Source of the DNA: Parelaphostrongylus tenuis
Taxonomy: Eukaryota > Nematoda > Chromadorea > Rhabditida > Metastrongylidae
Direction of reading: 5' to 3'
NCBI GenBank assembly: GCA_019055375.1
Contig: JAHQIW010000176.1
Location: 1-64,000 of the forward strand
Length of the DNA stretch: 64,000 bases
Shown here: positions 37,901 through 46,490 of the stretch, piece after piece
How positions within the stretch are numbered: the stretch's first letter is position 1
How the letters are laid out: each line of letters starts with the position of its first letter
Translations under genes and position numbers: made by a program
The notes under the pieces: generated by a model
The model's database searches: none
Told to the model about the DNA's origin: nothing
The model's input: only the letters and a program-made list of their open reading frames with translations

Positions 37901-40900
37901 CATTAAATGTATCACTGCGTTATTCCAGTCTGTATAACTGTTGTTATTTCCCTACTTATAACAACATATTACATTTACATATAACATAACAGGAGGATAA
38001 AACAATAAAAATGAATCAATGTAATAGTAGATTCAAGGAGCTTCCATGCTAGGGCTAGAGATGCAGAGTTGGTCCACGGTCCCAAAAGCCCAAAAAACCT
38101 CCTAGTTCAGTTATCCTCCAGAATGTAAATAAAGAGAATCGTCTCGACTCGCAATCTACGGCGTTCATAAAGATGACGGAATCCTCAGGAGGCAGCCTAG
38201 CAACTCGTGAAATCTAAAGAGATCATTGTGAAGGATGAATGTGAGGAAGCGTCACCAAATGCAAGAAATCTTACGACCAGCTCGGGAAATATTTATTTAC
38301 ACAATCCATTTGATTCGTTCCCTCGCATCTACCACAAAGATCTTCGGACACTTTGTGTATTGTCTTGACTGCCATTCTAGAAATTCGTCTTCTTCATCAA
38401 TGACTTAGAGTACTGTTCAAGCAAATCTTGCAATATCGCAAAACCCGAGCCAAGGCACTCCGTAAAAGGTTAAATTAATTACTTGCAAGAGACTGTTTTG
38501 TAGGGCACCGTGCCATCATCGTGCTCCCTGATAGCCGGCATCACTGACCACTACGCCATCTCCTCTCAAGCATGTATTCAATTACCTCATATAATCTATT
38601 CGGCTTCATCTGCTGCAAAAAATGACGAGATCGATCTTGACTCATCCAGAATATTGGATTATTCAGCTGGATACCGTATCGCACTAGCAACTGGTCCAAA
38701 TCGGCTTTCTTTTTCGAAACCACCACTTCTGAATGAGATTTCCCTTAGGACAGGTCATATTTTCAAAAAGGAGAAAGTATAAGAAACTTGTCAGAACAAT
38801 GAAAACTGAGAAAAGGCAAAAGAAATCCCCGATATGTGCTTCTTGACTGACCAGTGCTGTTCTTGCCAGTACCAGATATACTCTTGAGCACATAAGTCGA
38901 ACATGATGGAGTGATTGTACGCTCGACAGCCACAAAATCTCCATAGTCAGGATGACTTGACAGTCCTCGATTGGTAAGAACCACACGGATCTTCGCTTTA
39001 CTAAAAGAAAAGCTTGATTAAAAGAAAAGTGGAACTTTTCAGAAAATGTTACGTCCTCTCATACGTTATGACAGTAGAATGATAAACACCAAATTTGATA
39101 ATATACACTGATTAGTGGTAGTCAATTTATAGCCTGAATTTCGACAATTTTGATGTTAGTACTGCTAAGTACATACTAGATTGGAAAGAAGGTTTCCATC
39201 GTTTAATAAAACATTCAAAATTTATGCATATATTCAGACAACAAACAACAACAACTATCCTTCAAAATGCCTGGTGATCATTTTTGAGCCACGCATGTCA
39301 GTGATTTGTCAAAGATGGCTGACTTATAGAGCCCGATACTCTCGTTTCGATCTTACGATCTCCTCAGTCGGGCAGTCACCCTTTCTCGCCTTTTGCCAAT
39401 CCTGTGTGGGTGCTCCAGTCCCCACACTAAGAGTTAGCGACGACGAACATATCGGGCTCTATAAGACAGCCCTCTTTGACAGACCACTGACATGCGTGGC
39501 TCAAAAATGATTACCAGGCATATTGAAATTGGAGCTGTGGTCTTGAGAAAACACCCGAAACGAAAGTTATGATATATTCTTCAGAAACAGGCCATCGTTA
39601 TCCACCACTTTTGCTGTTGGTCCGCCACCGGATCTGATGATGCTTCATGCATTCACCTTTAATCAGCATAGTGTGAGGCAATTCAATGTATATCTGGCCT
39701 TTACAATGACTTGCGGGGCCCATCGATACATAAAGTAGGTGCTGCTCTCCTCCTAGACATGTCCTGGCAACAATCCAGCGACCCGGAGGATAACGGTTTT
39801 TTGAGCCTCAACGCGGGATCAAACCGACGACCATCAATTGGTCCATCACGCGTGTCACAAAGCACCTTTCACCACTACTCTACACGTGTGCAAACAAGAC
39901 TACCGAGATTTATCGGAACCTTTGAACTTGAATTTCCACGAAGTAGACTGCCAATAAGCGAAAACAGAATGGCAAACAAAAAAATACCCCACCTTCTTCC
40001 TTCTTTGATATAGCTCTTCACAGAATTTCCACGATCATTAGTGTTTCCTCGACCTCCAAGGCCGATATTCATGGCGGAAAATAGTGCGCTTTTCCCACCT
40101 TAGGAGAAGGAATCAGTACACGAACAACCAATCAATTCACTTTGGGAAAAAGAGAAAGCCAGAGGGAAAAGAGATAGTAGAAAACTTCAAAGAAAAACTT
40201 ACTCCCATTTGGTCCACCGATGTAAAAACAATTGTTGGCCTGTGTGTCAAAAGCGATCTTTAAATGACCGTGACACATAAAGTTCTGTAGTTCGATAGCG
40301 GCTATTCGACCGGCTACTTCTCTTGATTCTAAAAACCCACTGATATAGAAATTTCATGAAATAGCAACAGAAAAAAGTGAAGAGAAAAAAACAAGAATAG
40401 AAAATGTAGCATACGACCGGTAAAAACACAGGATGACTACGTAATTCTCCTAAAACCCTAGGGTTACTATGGATTAACCCTTCTAGGACCACTACTGATA
40501 GGCAGGCGGCGCCTCGGCGCCAAGCCGTTGCTTGCGCGACAGTCAGAAGCAGGTCAGCACCTGCATGTCTGTGCATGCATGTCGGGCTGTCTGCCTGCCT
40601 TCCCACAAGACGCGACGCCGCCATTACAGTATCTGAGTGAGATTTGACGCCGCACGGCTTGGTACGAAACGTACCATGTGGCCCTAGAGGAGTTAACATA
40701 CACAATTTAATGTTGGAGGAGAGAATGAAGACCATTACCTACTTATACATTTGATAATGTGCACTGATATGCAAAAACTTTGGACCTTAGACGGAACCGA
40801 ACCCGCATCTGTCTTTCGGTGGCGAGTGCTAACCGATTGCACTATCGAGGCTCCTGCTTTGCTATTACTTTTTCTGCGATACAAGGCACTGATCTGCTTT

Positions 40901-41242
40901 AACGAGTGGCTGGTTGCTCATGAATCGATGCCTTGTATCGCAGAAAGAGCGGTAGCAGAACAGGCGCTTCGGTAGTGCAATAGGTTAGCACGCGCTCCCG
41001 GGAAGGAGAAATGAGGGGTTCGATTCATCATCGCTAAAAGCGGTCAAATAAAAATTCTTTTGATTAAACATACACTTACTTCCGCCTGAGGACCCTTTGG
41101 TCACAGACGAAGTGACTGCAGTTCTTTTCAATTTGTTAACTCGGTCCATATCGTCGTTCTCGTGATCGGACCGTCGCTTTCTGGTGGTGGCGACGAGGTG
41201 ATGCTTGTTCTCCACATCTGCATCGATTTCGATATCCTCCAT
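19089..41242 (-). CDS. smc-6: SMC6 homologue (SMC5/6 complex ATPase), complete
   Basis: SMC6 is the ATPase/coiled-coil partner of SMC5 in the nuclear complex for recombinational repair and replication-fork stability. Thirty exons: 41242-41080, 40328-40203, 40098-39993, 39000-38873, 38728-38586, 37499-37435, 35579-35462, 34791-34699, 34620-34517, 34159-34097, 34029-33903, 33692-33600, 30754-30660, 28708-28625, 28554-28383, 27470-27375, 26233-26149, 25227-25076, 24912-24846, 24752-24588, 24481-24401, 24285-24184, 24087-24001, 23760-23695, 22549-22416, 21511-21415, 21061-20958, 20724-20603, 19454-19330, 19229-19089. They sum to about 1,100 codons (human about 1,091). Walker A GPNGSGKS is near residue 95, followed by long coiled coils. 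The hinge, with LIDM, is in exons 14-17. The ABC signature LSGGERSF is near residue 1014 and Walker B/D-loop MDEFDVFMD near 1041. The ATG follows a GTTAG acceptor by 6 nt. One extra A at 28650-28653 (T on the coding strand) breaks the frame. Confidence 0.96.
19668..19975 (-). repeat. tRNA-derived SINE copy
   Basis: Near full length: AAAGCTCTCGGCGTTGATCA tail, TCCCAGACAAGTCTG body, and head ending in TAACCACTGCGCCACATGCG (inverse A box). It lies downstream of smc-6 exon 28 (20724-20603), in the intron before exon 29. Confidence 0.8.
21967..22312. mobile_element. Foldback MITE copy 2
   Basis: Same arms and same inner CTTAAGACCATAGGG segment as copy 1, with about 95 percent visual similarity. 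In an smc-6 intron just upstream (toward 3') of exon 22549-22416. Confidence 0.8.
22625..22805. repeat. tRNA-like hairpin element, decayed
   Basis: Outer arms TTGAGTGATATGCAGAACT and AGTTTTGCATATGACTCAAC are inverted. The internal tRNA-like parts are eroded. In an smc-6 intron. Confidence 0.55.
23385..23640 (-). repeat. tRNA-derived SINE copy
   Basis: Body motifs GAATGCATATCTG, CTTTACAATGACTCG and CCCAGACAAGTCTG are present in inverse order to the head; the head is degraded. In an smc-6 intron. Confidence 0.65.
24948..25033. repeat. Purine (GA/GGA) tract
   Basis: GAGAGA-rich plus strand (pyrimidine-rich on the coding strand) in the intron between smc-6 exons 25227-25076 and 24912-24846. Confidence 0.85.
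25285..25605. repeat. tRNA-like hairpin element
   Basis: Antisense unit GTTGAACTCCGGTCTC with TACTGCACTACCGGGCTCC, sense unit GCAGTGGTTAGTGCGTGGT with CAACTCCCACCCGAGG. About 60 nt upstream of smc-6 exon 25227-25076 on the coding strand. Confidence 0.65.
25742..25985. repeat. tRNA-like hairpin element
   Basis: Antisense GAGCGATATGCAGAAC ... GGCACGTGTTAAC, sense GGGGCAGTGGTAACATGC ... GTTTTGCAAATCACTTGAC. In an smc-6 intron. Confidence 0.6.
26556..26770. repeat. GC-rich TTAACCCTT-type repeat, copy 1
   Basis: Contains CGACGTGAAATCTCAGTCAG, GACGTCGCGTCTTGTGGGAA and GCAGACAGCC. GC content is much above its surroundings. Ends are decayed. Confidence 0.6.
27494..28315. mobile_element. Long-TIR MITE copy B (smc-6 intron 15)
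   Basis: Same family: left TIR CTCATTCGCTGGAGAGGAAA, right TIR CCTCTCCTGTGGATGAGATC. Internal blocks GAAACGCAGTAGG and CCTACTGCGTTTCAGAG are inverted to each other. It makes up about 820 of the 912 nt between exons 28554-28383 and 27470-27375. Confidence 0.8.
28650..28653 (-). other. One-base excess in smc-6 exon 14
   Basis: On the coding strand GACAAGTTTTGAGCAC reads into a stop. With three T instead of four the frame continues as [10 protein letters not shown], matching the SMC6 hinge entry, and the exon then leaves exactly the phase needed by the next exon. Confidence 0.8.
28755..29290. mobile_element. GC-rich inverted-repeat element
   Basis: GGTACCGAGGGTCGCGGCGCTAGC at left is inverted at 29220-29280 (GGGCTAGCACCG, CTCTGGGTACC). 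A GATGCAGAC / GTCTGCATC pair is further in. The spacer is AT-rich. In smc-6 intron 13. Confidence 0.6.
29580..30395. mobile_element. Long-TIR MITE copy E (smc-6 intron 13)
   Basis: Diverged copy with internal blocks AAGGCCCTTCTAAAGC and AGCTCTGTTCTGCGAGAAAT and ends near 29580 and 30395. Unlike copies A-D it occupies the middle of a larger intron. Confidence 0.5.
30786..31235 (-). mobile_element. Second Penelope-like 3' end, inverted
   Basis: The reverse complement of this stretch repeats the last coding part and 3' UTR of the plus-strand copy (shared blocks include the GGGAGGAATGC, TCCTTCCGGTGGTCTCCACTT and GTCAGCTGTCAAATA regions). The two 3' ends point outwards, giving a head-to-head pair of 5'-truncated copies separated by about 250 bp. 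Confidence 0.7.
31480..32440 (+). mobile_element. Penelope-like element 3' fragment with GIY-YIG endonuclease
   Basis: Open plus-strand reading at 31596-31907 ends in [20 protein letters not shown]. It resumes one frame over at 31909-32147 with [32 protein letters not shown] and a stop. A GIY-YIG nuclease preceded by a Cys-rich segment (CKICPDG) is the C-terminal hallmark of Penelope-like retroelements. The frame break (one extra T after ARIR) and the missing reverse transcriptase make it inactive. The 3' UTR ends near 32440. It sits in an smc-6 intron. Confidence 0.7.
34203..34478 (-). repeat. tRNA-derived SINE copy
   Basis: AGCTCTCAGCGTCTATCAA tail, CTCAGACAAGTCTGG body, and the head as TGCGCCACTGGCGCGC. 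In an smc-6 intron, about 40 nt from exon 34620-34517. Confidence 0.75.
34838..34975. repeat. AT/TA microsatellite
   Basis: Alternating TA runs broken by GTATATAC and ATGTGTAA. In an smc-6 intron. Confidence 0.9.
35143..35440 (+). repeat. tRNA-derived SINE copy
   Basis: Head GTGCGACGCAGTGGTTAGAG, body ACTTGTCTGGAAGAATAG, tail GCATGGCGCATCCCTCAG. In an smc-6 intron. Confidence 0.75.
35780..36310 (+). mobile_element. Decayed mariner transposase, C-terminal half
   Basis: The translation, with frame breaks, contains [10 protein letters not shown], then [11 protein letters not shown] (catalytic Asp block) and [18 protein letters not shown] (third-Asp block, altered). This is the order seen in mariner transposases. 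Stops and shifts show it is dead. It lies in an smc-6 intron. Confidence 0.75.
36548..36778. repeat. GC-rich TTAACCCTT-type repeat, copy 2
   Basis: GTCAACCCTTTGATGACCCA at left, GCATCTGAGTGGGATTTAAC and CGTCTGGTCCTTAATGGA at right. In an smc-6 intron. Confidence 0.6.
37788..38092. mobile_element. GGACCGTGGACCC foldback MITE
   Basis: Left GGAACCGTGGACCCACCGCC, right GTTGGTCCACGGTCCCAAAA; AT-rich centre with TTATAACAACATATT. In an smc-6 intron. Confidence 0.7.
39271..39575. mobile_element. Foldback MITE copy 3
   Basis: Same family with a replaced centre (CCTGTGTGGGTGCTCCAG). The arms GAGCCACGCATGTCAGTG and inverse are intact. In an smc-6 intron. Confidence 0.75.
39630..39895 (-). repeat. tRNA-derived SINE copy
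   Basis: Tail ATGCATTCACC, body CTTTACAATGACTTG, and head with AAAGCACCTTTCACCACTAC. In an smc-6 intron. Confidence 0.65.
40475..40698. repeat. GC-rich TTAACCCTT-type repeat, copy 3
   Basis: Best copy: TTAACCCTTCTAGGACCA at left and GTGGCCCTAGAGGAGTTAA at right form terminal inverted repeats. The body has GGCGGCGCCTCGGCGCC. In smc-6 intron 1. Confidence 0.7.
40752..41060. repeat. tRNA-like hairpin element
   Basis: Antisense GGAACCGAACCCGCATC with GCACTATCGAGGCTCC, sense CTTCGGTAGTGCAATAGGTT with GGGGTTCGATTC. Inner arms TGCGATACAAGGC and GCCTTGTATCGCA are also inverted. In smc-6 intron 1. Confidence 0.7.
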
Positions 41243-41249
41243 GGTCAAC
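41243..41249 (-). promoter_or_regulatory. Candidate spliced-leader acceptor of smc-6
   Basis: Read on the minus strand, TTTTGTGGTTAG ends 6 nt before the ATG at 41242, which then reads ATGGAGGATATC. An acceptor this close to a start codon with no coding exon before it is typical of nematode trans-splicing. An upstream non-coding exon would look the same. Confidence 0.45.
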
Positions 41250-41294
41250 TAACCACAAAATGAACAGAAAGCTGAAAATAAAAGTGTATAACCA

Positions 41295-41420
41295 AAGCGC
41301 TGAGTGATATGAAAATCGTTGGACCTCAGGCGAAACTCGAACCTGTGCCCATCCATATGCAAGGGCCCAGGTTACCACTACACCATAGAGGCCTACCGCT
41401 ACACTATCACTCTTTCCACT
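41295..41420 (-). repeat. Single tRNA-like unit
   Basis: Antisense unit GAAACTCGAACCTG ... CCACTACACCATAGAGGCC adjacent to the clean palindrome at 41451. Confidence 0.6.
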
Positions 41421-41450
41421 AGTAATAACAACAAAAAGAGCAGCATCAAT

Positions 41451-41607
41451 AATGTAGAGTGGTGTGCAAAAACATTTGCGTCAGCCGGGATTCGAACTCC
41501 AGATCCCACTCTTTCCGTGCAACAATTCAGCACACGCTCCCGGAAAGAGTGAGATCCGGGTTCGAATCCCGCGCTGACGCAAATTTTTTTGCACACCACT
41601 CTACATT
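41451..41607. repeat. tRNA-like hairpin element (cleanest copy)
   Basis: A 157 bp near-perfect palindrome. The outer arms AATGTAGAGTGGTGTGCAAA and its inverse enclose two tRNA-like units facing each other: GGGATTCGAACTCC on one side and GGGTTCGAATCCCG on the other, each next to GCTGACGCAAA or its complement. B-box-like sequence is thus present on both strands. It lies just upstream (5') of smc-6. Confidence 0.8.
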
Positions 41608-41974
41608 ACTGGGTTTATTCTAACATCACACCACCGCAATACGCGATCAAATAAAAATGAATTATAGTAGCAACAACTAAATCCAACGCTACCGCATCCC
41701 GGATTTCGCACGATTATCCGCATTTAAAAATGTCCGCAATATTACGTCAGATCAGATGTGTTACTACAGAATCCTGGAGAATTTCCTCCTCGAGCTAACT
41801 TGCGTATCTTCTCACTAGAAACTGCGTACTGAAGCTTTGATAGCGCAGTGGGTAGCGACGCAGCGTGTAAGAAAGGCGCTGGTTCAATACCGCTGCTGTC
41901 GAATATGTTAAATCTGCAGCAATCTTCTGCCTTGCTGTTCTGTTAGCAGCGTTGTGATGTTACAGCTACATGAC

Positions 41975-42105
41975 CGAGGATGCTTAGTGGCATGCAAAAC
42001 TTAGGACTTCAAGAGGGACTCGAACCCGTCGTCCTACCCATATTGGGGTCGCGTTTTACCACTACACCACCAAGAACACCGCTCTACTATCACTCTTTTC
42101 ATAAG
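41975..42105 (-). repeat. Single tRNA-like unit
   Basis: Antisense unit GGGACTCGAACCCGTCG ... CACTACACCACCAAG. A second, different tRNA-like head (GCGCAGTGGGTAGCGACGC, GGTTCAATACC) is at 41840-41895 on the plus strand. Confidence 0.6.
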
Positions 42106-42119
42106 CGACGACCACAAGT

Positions 42120-42200
42120 ACTAAAGAGATGAAGAAAAGAAACAAAGAAAGAAAAGCATGGGAGAGGAAAAAAGAAAAACAAAAAAAAAAGGAAAGGAAA
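42120..42200. repeat. Purine-rich tract
   Basis: GAAGAAAAGAAACAAAGAAA-type sequence; a related tract is at 42525-42640. Confidence 0.75.
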
Positions 42201-42344
42201 TCCATATTTGAAAATGTACGCAATATTACGTCAGTTCACTTGTGTTACTACAGAATTACGCCGATACAGTAATTCCTCCCACGAGCTAACTCCTATACAA
42301 TTGGACCGCGGATTGTCCAGCAAAGATTCTGTCAACATTTGCTT

Positions 42345-42430
42345 AGAAAAGAGCACGTCTAGCGCAGTGGTTAGATGTTCTCTGTGGCACACACATGGTC
42401 GATGGTTCGATCACGCGTTCAGAGATTAGG
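42345..42430 (+). repeat. SINE head fragment
   Basis: Only the tRNA-like head remains: GCGCAGTGGTTAGATGTTC followed by GATGGTTCGATCACG (B box). Confidence 0.6.
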
Positions 42431-42776
42431 TAAACTAATTAACGAATTTATAAATGTCTTGTAATCAATAATTGATGGATATCTAAACTCTCTTTTCAGT
42501 GTTATCTCAAGAATTTCGTGAGACGACCAAAGAAAAAACAACGAGAAGGAGAAGGAGGGTAAAGAAAACAAGAAAAAAATGGATAGAAAGCAAAAAAGAA
42601 GGAAAAAATGAAGTAAGTACAAAGCAAAAAAAAACTTCAAATTTAAAAATGTACGTATTATTACGTCAGTTCAGTTGTGTTGTTACAGAACTATGCCGAT
42701 ACAGTACTCCCCGATCTAACTCGTGAGCTGTGGACTGTGCGTTGACCAGTAAGGATTCCTTCAACATATACTTAGA

Positions 42777-43070
42777 AAAGAGAGGCATATAGCGCAATGG
42801 TTAGAGGTTCCCTGTAGCACACAGCGTGGTCGATGGTTCGATCGCTCCCCCAGGCCTCAGCGATTTCCATCTTCCGAACTTGGCGAACTTGGATGAGGTT
42901 TCTCCAGGAGGGTAGCAGCATTGGCTGGATACATCGATGGGTTACCGCGAGTCATGGGAAAGTGCAGAAATGCATTTAGTCACCTCAAACGATGCTGGAT
43001 GAATTGGAGTGAATGATGCATTCCTCAGGTATTGATGAACGCCGAGAGCTGTATTCTTTGCACCCTATAT
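42777..43070 (+). repeat. tRNA-derived SINE copy
   Basis: Head TAGCGCAATGGTTAGAGGTT, B box GGTTCGATCGC, body with GGAGGGTAGCAGCATTGG, tail ending near AGAGCTGTATTCTTTG. Confidence 0.75.
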
Positions 43071-43111
43071 ACTTGGGAATGCTAGTGCATGAACATTGAA
43101 AGCTGGGTCTC

Positions 43112-43300
43112 TTTCGGGACCGTGGACCCACCTCTTCTGTACTTCTGGTCCCCAACGTGCCAACGCTGGACGGCCTGCCCCACCTCCTCTACATCCTTAA
43201 CTCCCAGCGTGGGGGAACGCACTGAATGTATTATTGTACCACTTCAATCCTATTATTGTGATTTTTTAAGTTATAAGTTATATGTAAATATATTATGTGC
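43112..43300. mobile_element. GGACCGTGGACCC MITE, one arm
   Basis: Only the left arm and centre are present. The RTE element begins where the second arm should be, so the LINE probably inserted into this MITE. Confidence 0.6.
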
Positions 43301-43304
43301 TATA

Positions 43305-45640
43305 AGTAGGAGCCACGAATCTTCCTCTTTAAGGGATCCCGCCCGGTTAACCAAGAAGGCACGTGGCGCGCCTCCAAATGGTGGATAGGGGAACTCAATG
43401 CGAATCAAAGCGACTGTGTACTTCCTAAAGACGCAGGCGGATTCCGGGGATGAGCTCCCTGCTTCTGCAGCGCCGATTTAACAAAACTCTATTTCTACGA
43501 GTCAAATCGGCCAACCTGCAATCAAGTGGCTGGGAAGTACATGGGAGGCGGTTGAGAGTCGCCTTCAACAAATAAGCTCCTTCGGGACCTCCGAGAGAGA
43601 TGCAAGCTACTCATGAGTACCCAGCCCCACGTTTAGAGCCTAGAAAGCTATACGTTGGCATCAATATGCCAAAAACAGCAACAATCATGAGCCTCATTCC
43701 CCTGACCCCGAAAGAGCCCCGATACGGCAGCGCCGGCTAGGACGAGTACGGAGAGGCTGCTAAAATGTCAGGGCCAAACTAGGCTGCCAAGATCGAAACG
43801 GACTAAAATGACGATCTGTACCTACAATGCAAGGACCCTTGCTCACGAATCCGCTGTAGAAGCTCTATTGATTCAAGCAAGAAGAATAAGGTACGACGTC
43901 GTTGGCCTGGCTGAGACGAGAAGGCGCCATCCTTTTCACGCTGTTTATGACACCGGAGAAGAACTGTTTCTTGCAACATGCGATAACAGAGCTGTCGGCG
44001 GCGTTGGCATCCTCGTCAAATCGAATCAAATCGAAATGAATATTGATTCATTTGAACAACTAACAACCCGTATCGGACGGTTAAGGTTGAAACGATGTGG
44101 TCTACGCCGGCTTTGACCATCTTCGTTGCTTACGTACTAACATCAAGCTATGACGAAGATGAAGTCGAAGCGCTTCATAGGGACCTCGAAAAATCCTCCA
44201 AAGAAGACCATACATTCTTCAAGGTTGTTTTTAAGGATTTTAACGCGAAAATTGGACTCAAAAGAACGTCTGAAGAACATCACAGAAGGACCCACGGACT
44301 AGAATGGAGTGAACAGAGTGAGAGGCTATCTGAGTTTATCATGGAGACCCAAGCTATCCATTGTAACCCCTTTCCAAAAGCCTCACTCTCAACGATGGAC
44401 GTGGGAGTCTCACAATGAGTGTACCATAACAAATAGACCAAATCTTAGTAAATCGAATTTTTTGCCTGACCGATGTTGCTGTTGTTCCTAGGTTCTACAC
44501 GGGGTCAGACCATCGCCTCCTCCACACATCGTTCCGTTTTTCGCAGAAAGGAGACAAAGCCACTAAATTCAAACAACGAAGTTCCAAAACTATCATAAAC
44601 TGGGATGTATTTAAATCATTAGACGACTCTTTGAAAGATACCGTTGTCGACAAAATCGACGAAAATATGACCGGCTCCTAGAACATCTTCACGTTAGCGC
44701 TACGAAAGCCGAGAGTCCTAAAGTTACGAAGAGACGCTTGTTTTTGCAGACACTCGAGTTGATACGTCAACGTGGAATCGCACGAATTACGGGCAACCGA
44801 ATCCTTACGTCCAATCCTGCGAAACGCTGCATAGAAGCGATAAGAGAAGACCTCAAAGAGAGACGAGAAACAGTTATGGCAGAAGCTGCAGAAGCTGGAA
44901 AGAGCATTCGCAAAGCTCCCCGAGGCTTCGCCAATTATAAGACCAAGATGATTGCGTTCCGATGCCCTGACGGGACACTTACAGCTTCTAGAAGGGCAAT
45001 GGAGAAAATCATCCACCAGCACTAATCGGATGTTTTCGCTAGCCATGTCCTCTTACCGTCATATAAATTTGAGGAGGATGAATATGTCGTTCCACTGGTC
45101 ATCCCTCCCAAAATCCTATATACTATAACGTCGGTGAAGAATAAAACTACAACTGGTTCAGACCAGATTAGACCTGAATACCTGAAGAATCTACCGCCAG
45201 CTCTCATCAACACCCTGGCTCAGCTCTTCCCTCGCTACCTGTCCGAACTCAAAGTTCCCATTAAATGGAAAACCAGCAAGGTCGTGTTGCTGTTCAAAAA
45301 GGAAGATCTTCACGACATAGGCAACTGTCGCCCAATTTGCTCGCTGTCCGTTGTCTATAAGCCCTTCATCGGGTTATCCTAAACAGGATTGACAGAGCAC
45401 TGGACGAGGGACAGCCATGCGGACAAGTAGGTTTCCGAAAAGAATTTAGTACCATGGACCACATCTACACGATCACAAGACTCACTGAAGTTACACGAAA
45501 GTACAAAATATCGCTCTGTCTCACTTTCATCTACTCAAAGAAAGCTTTTGATTCAGTGGGAACATAAGCGGTTACAGAGGCCCTGGACAATTAAGGCGTC
45601 CTCTCTCGGTATAATGACCCCTCGTGGGCTAAATAGATTT
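43305..45640 (+). mobile_element. Decayed RTE-class non-LTR retrotransposon, 3' truncated
   Basis: A GC-richer leader (43305-43807) precedes an apurinic-endonuclease-type domain starting MTICTYNARTL at 43808. It has the conserved AETRRRHP block, a GDFNAK block altered to KDFNAKIG near 44240, and a TGSDHRLL block near 44500. The frame jumps near 44100 and 44410. The linker reads at 44740-45025 and the reverse-transcriptase start at 45134-45382 (WKTSKVVLLFKK, RPIC). Block A follows after another frameshift near 45530 as TFIYSKKAFDSV, where the usual Asp of FIDLKKAFD is lost. Sequence similarity ends near 45640, before the YADD block. It cannot encode a working enzyme. Family recognition is from memory of hookworm RTE elements. 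Confidence 0.85.
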
Positions 45641-45887
45641 CACGACCAAAATATCTCCATTCAACAACAATAATAGCATCGACGTAAAAAAACGGTTTGG
45701 CAAGGCGATACAATTTTGCCAAAAAATATTCAGTGTCACCCTCCAAATTGGCATGTGAACATTACAATGAGATGGTACGGTAATGCAAACTGACGGACGA
45801 AAATATAGCGCATATCTCAGGGATAGATGAACGTCGAGAGCTGTGTACTCTTCACCCTCTGCGCGCGGAAATGCTACTGCGTAAAGG

Positions 45888-46175
45888 TCAAAAGCCGGGT
45901 CTCTTTCGAGAACGTAGACCCCCTACTTGCATCTCTAACCCCCAGCGTGCCAACGCTGGAGTCTGCTCCACCTACTTTTCATCCCTAACCCGAAGCGTGG
46001 AAACACATTGGATGTATTATTGCATTATTTCAATTGTACTATTGTTAATATTTTTCTACCGGTAACAAAATAATATACTTACAAGCAGCATAACGTAGGC
46101 AAATAACAATATATAATTAAAACAATGCAACAATCTATTCAATGCGTTACCACAATGAGGCGGACCGTCTCTAAA
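45888..46175. mobile_element. GGACCGTGGACCC MITE copy
   Basis: Starts GGGTCTCTTTCGAGAACGTA, contains CCCCAGCGTGCCAACGCTGG and an AT-rich centre. The right arm is reduced to GAGGCGGACCGTC. Confidence 0.6.
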
Positions 46176-46214
46176 TGATATGTGTTCTTGTACTTATTTC
46201 TTTGAAGAGAATAA

Positions 46215-46490
46215 AAAAGCTTGCGGCACTGACTAGTTCCTAAGGGATGCGCTATGCATCCGACTCCATTCGCAACATCTTTTGAGGTGATTGGATGTAC
46301 AACTAGCATTTGCAAGGAATGATGCCGGCCTAGCGATTTATCAGGTCAGACATGATACATAATTCTGGCACCAAACCGCCGACCACGAGAGACGGAATGC
46401 TTGGTGAGATTTGGGCTCTGGATCCATCCATCGCTCACGTGTGTGTTGCAGGACTTCTCTAATCGCTCCACCACAAGTGTCCTTGAAAAA
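46215..46490 (-). repeat. tRNA-derived SINE copy
   Basis: Tail CTAAGGGATGCGCTATGCAT, body GATGCCGGCCTAGCGATT, head degraded near 46440-46485. Confidence 0.6.

Larger units (their letters stand above)
41608..43110. other. Gene-free repeat block 5' of smc-6
   Basis: It holds tRNA-like units, SINE heads, purine tracts and two related segments (42210-42290 and 42640-42720, sharing TACGTCAGTTCA and TGCCGATACAGTA blocks). No coding sequence is supported. Confidence 0.6.

Noticed and set aside
40247..40735. 162-codon minus-strand open frame
   Set aside because: It overlaps smc-6 exon 2 out of frame and runs through the GC-rich repeat, which lacks stops because of composition.
464..41242. Nematode operon of smc-6, the unidentified gene and INTS7
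   Set aside because: Same orientation, but spacings are far above the usual 100-500 nt and no transcript evidence is available.
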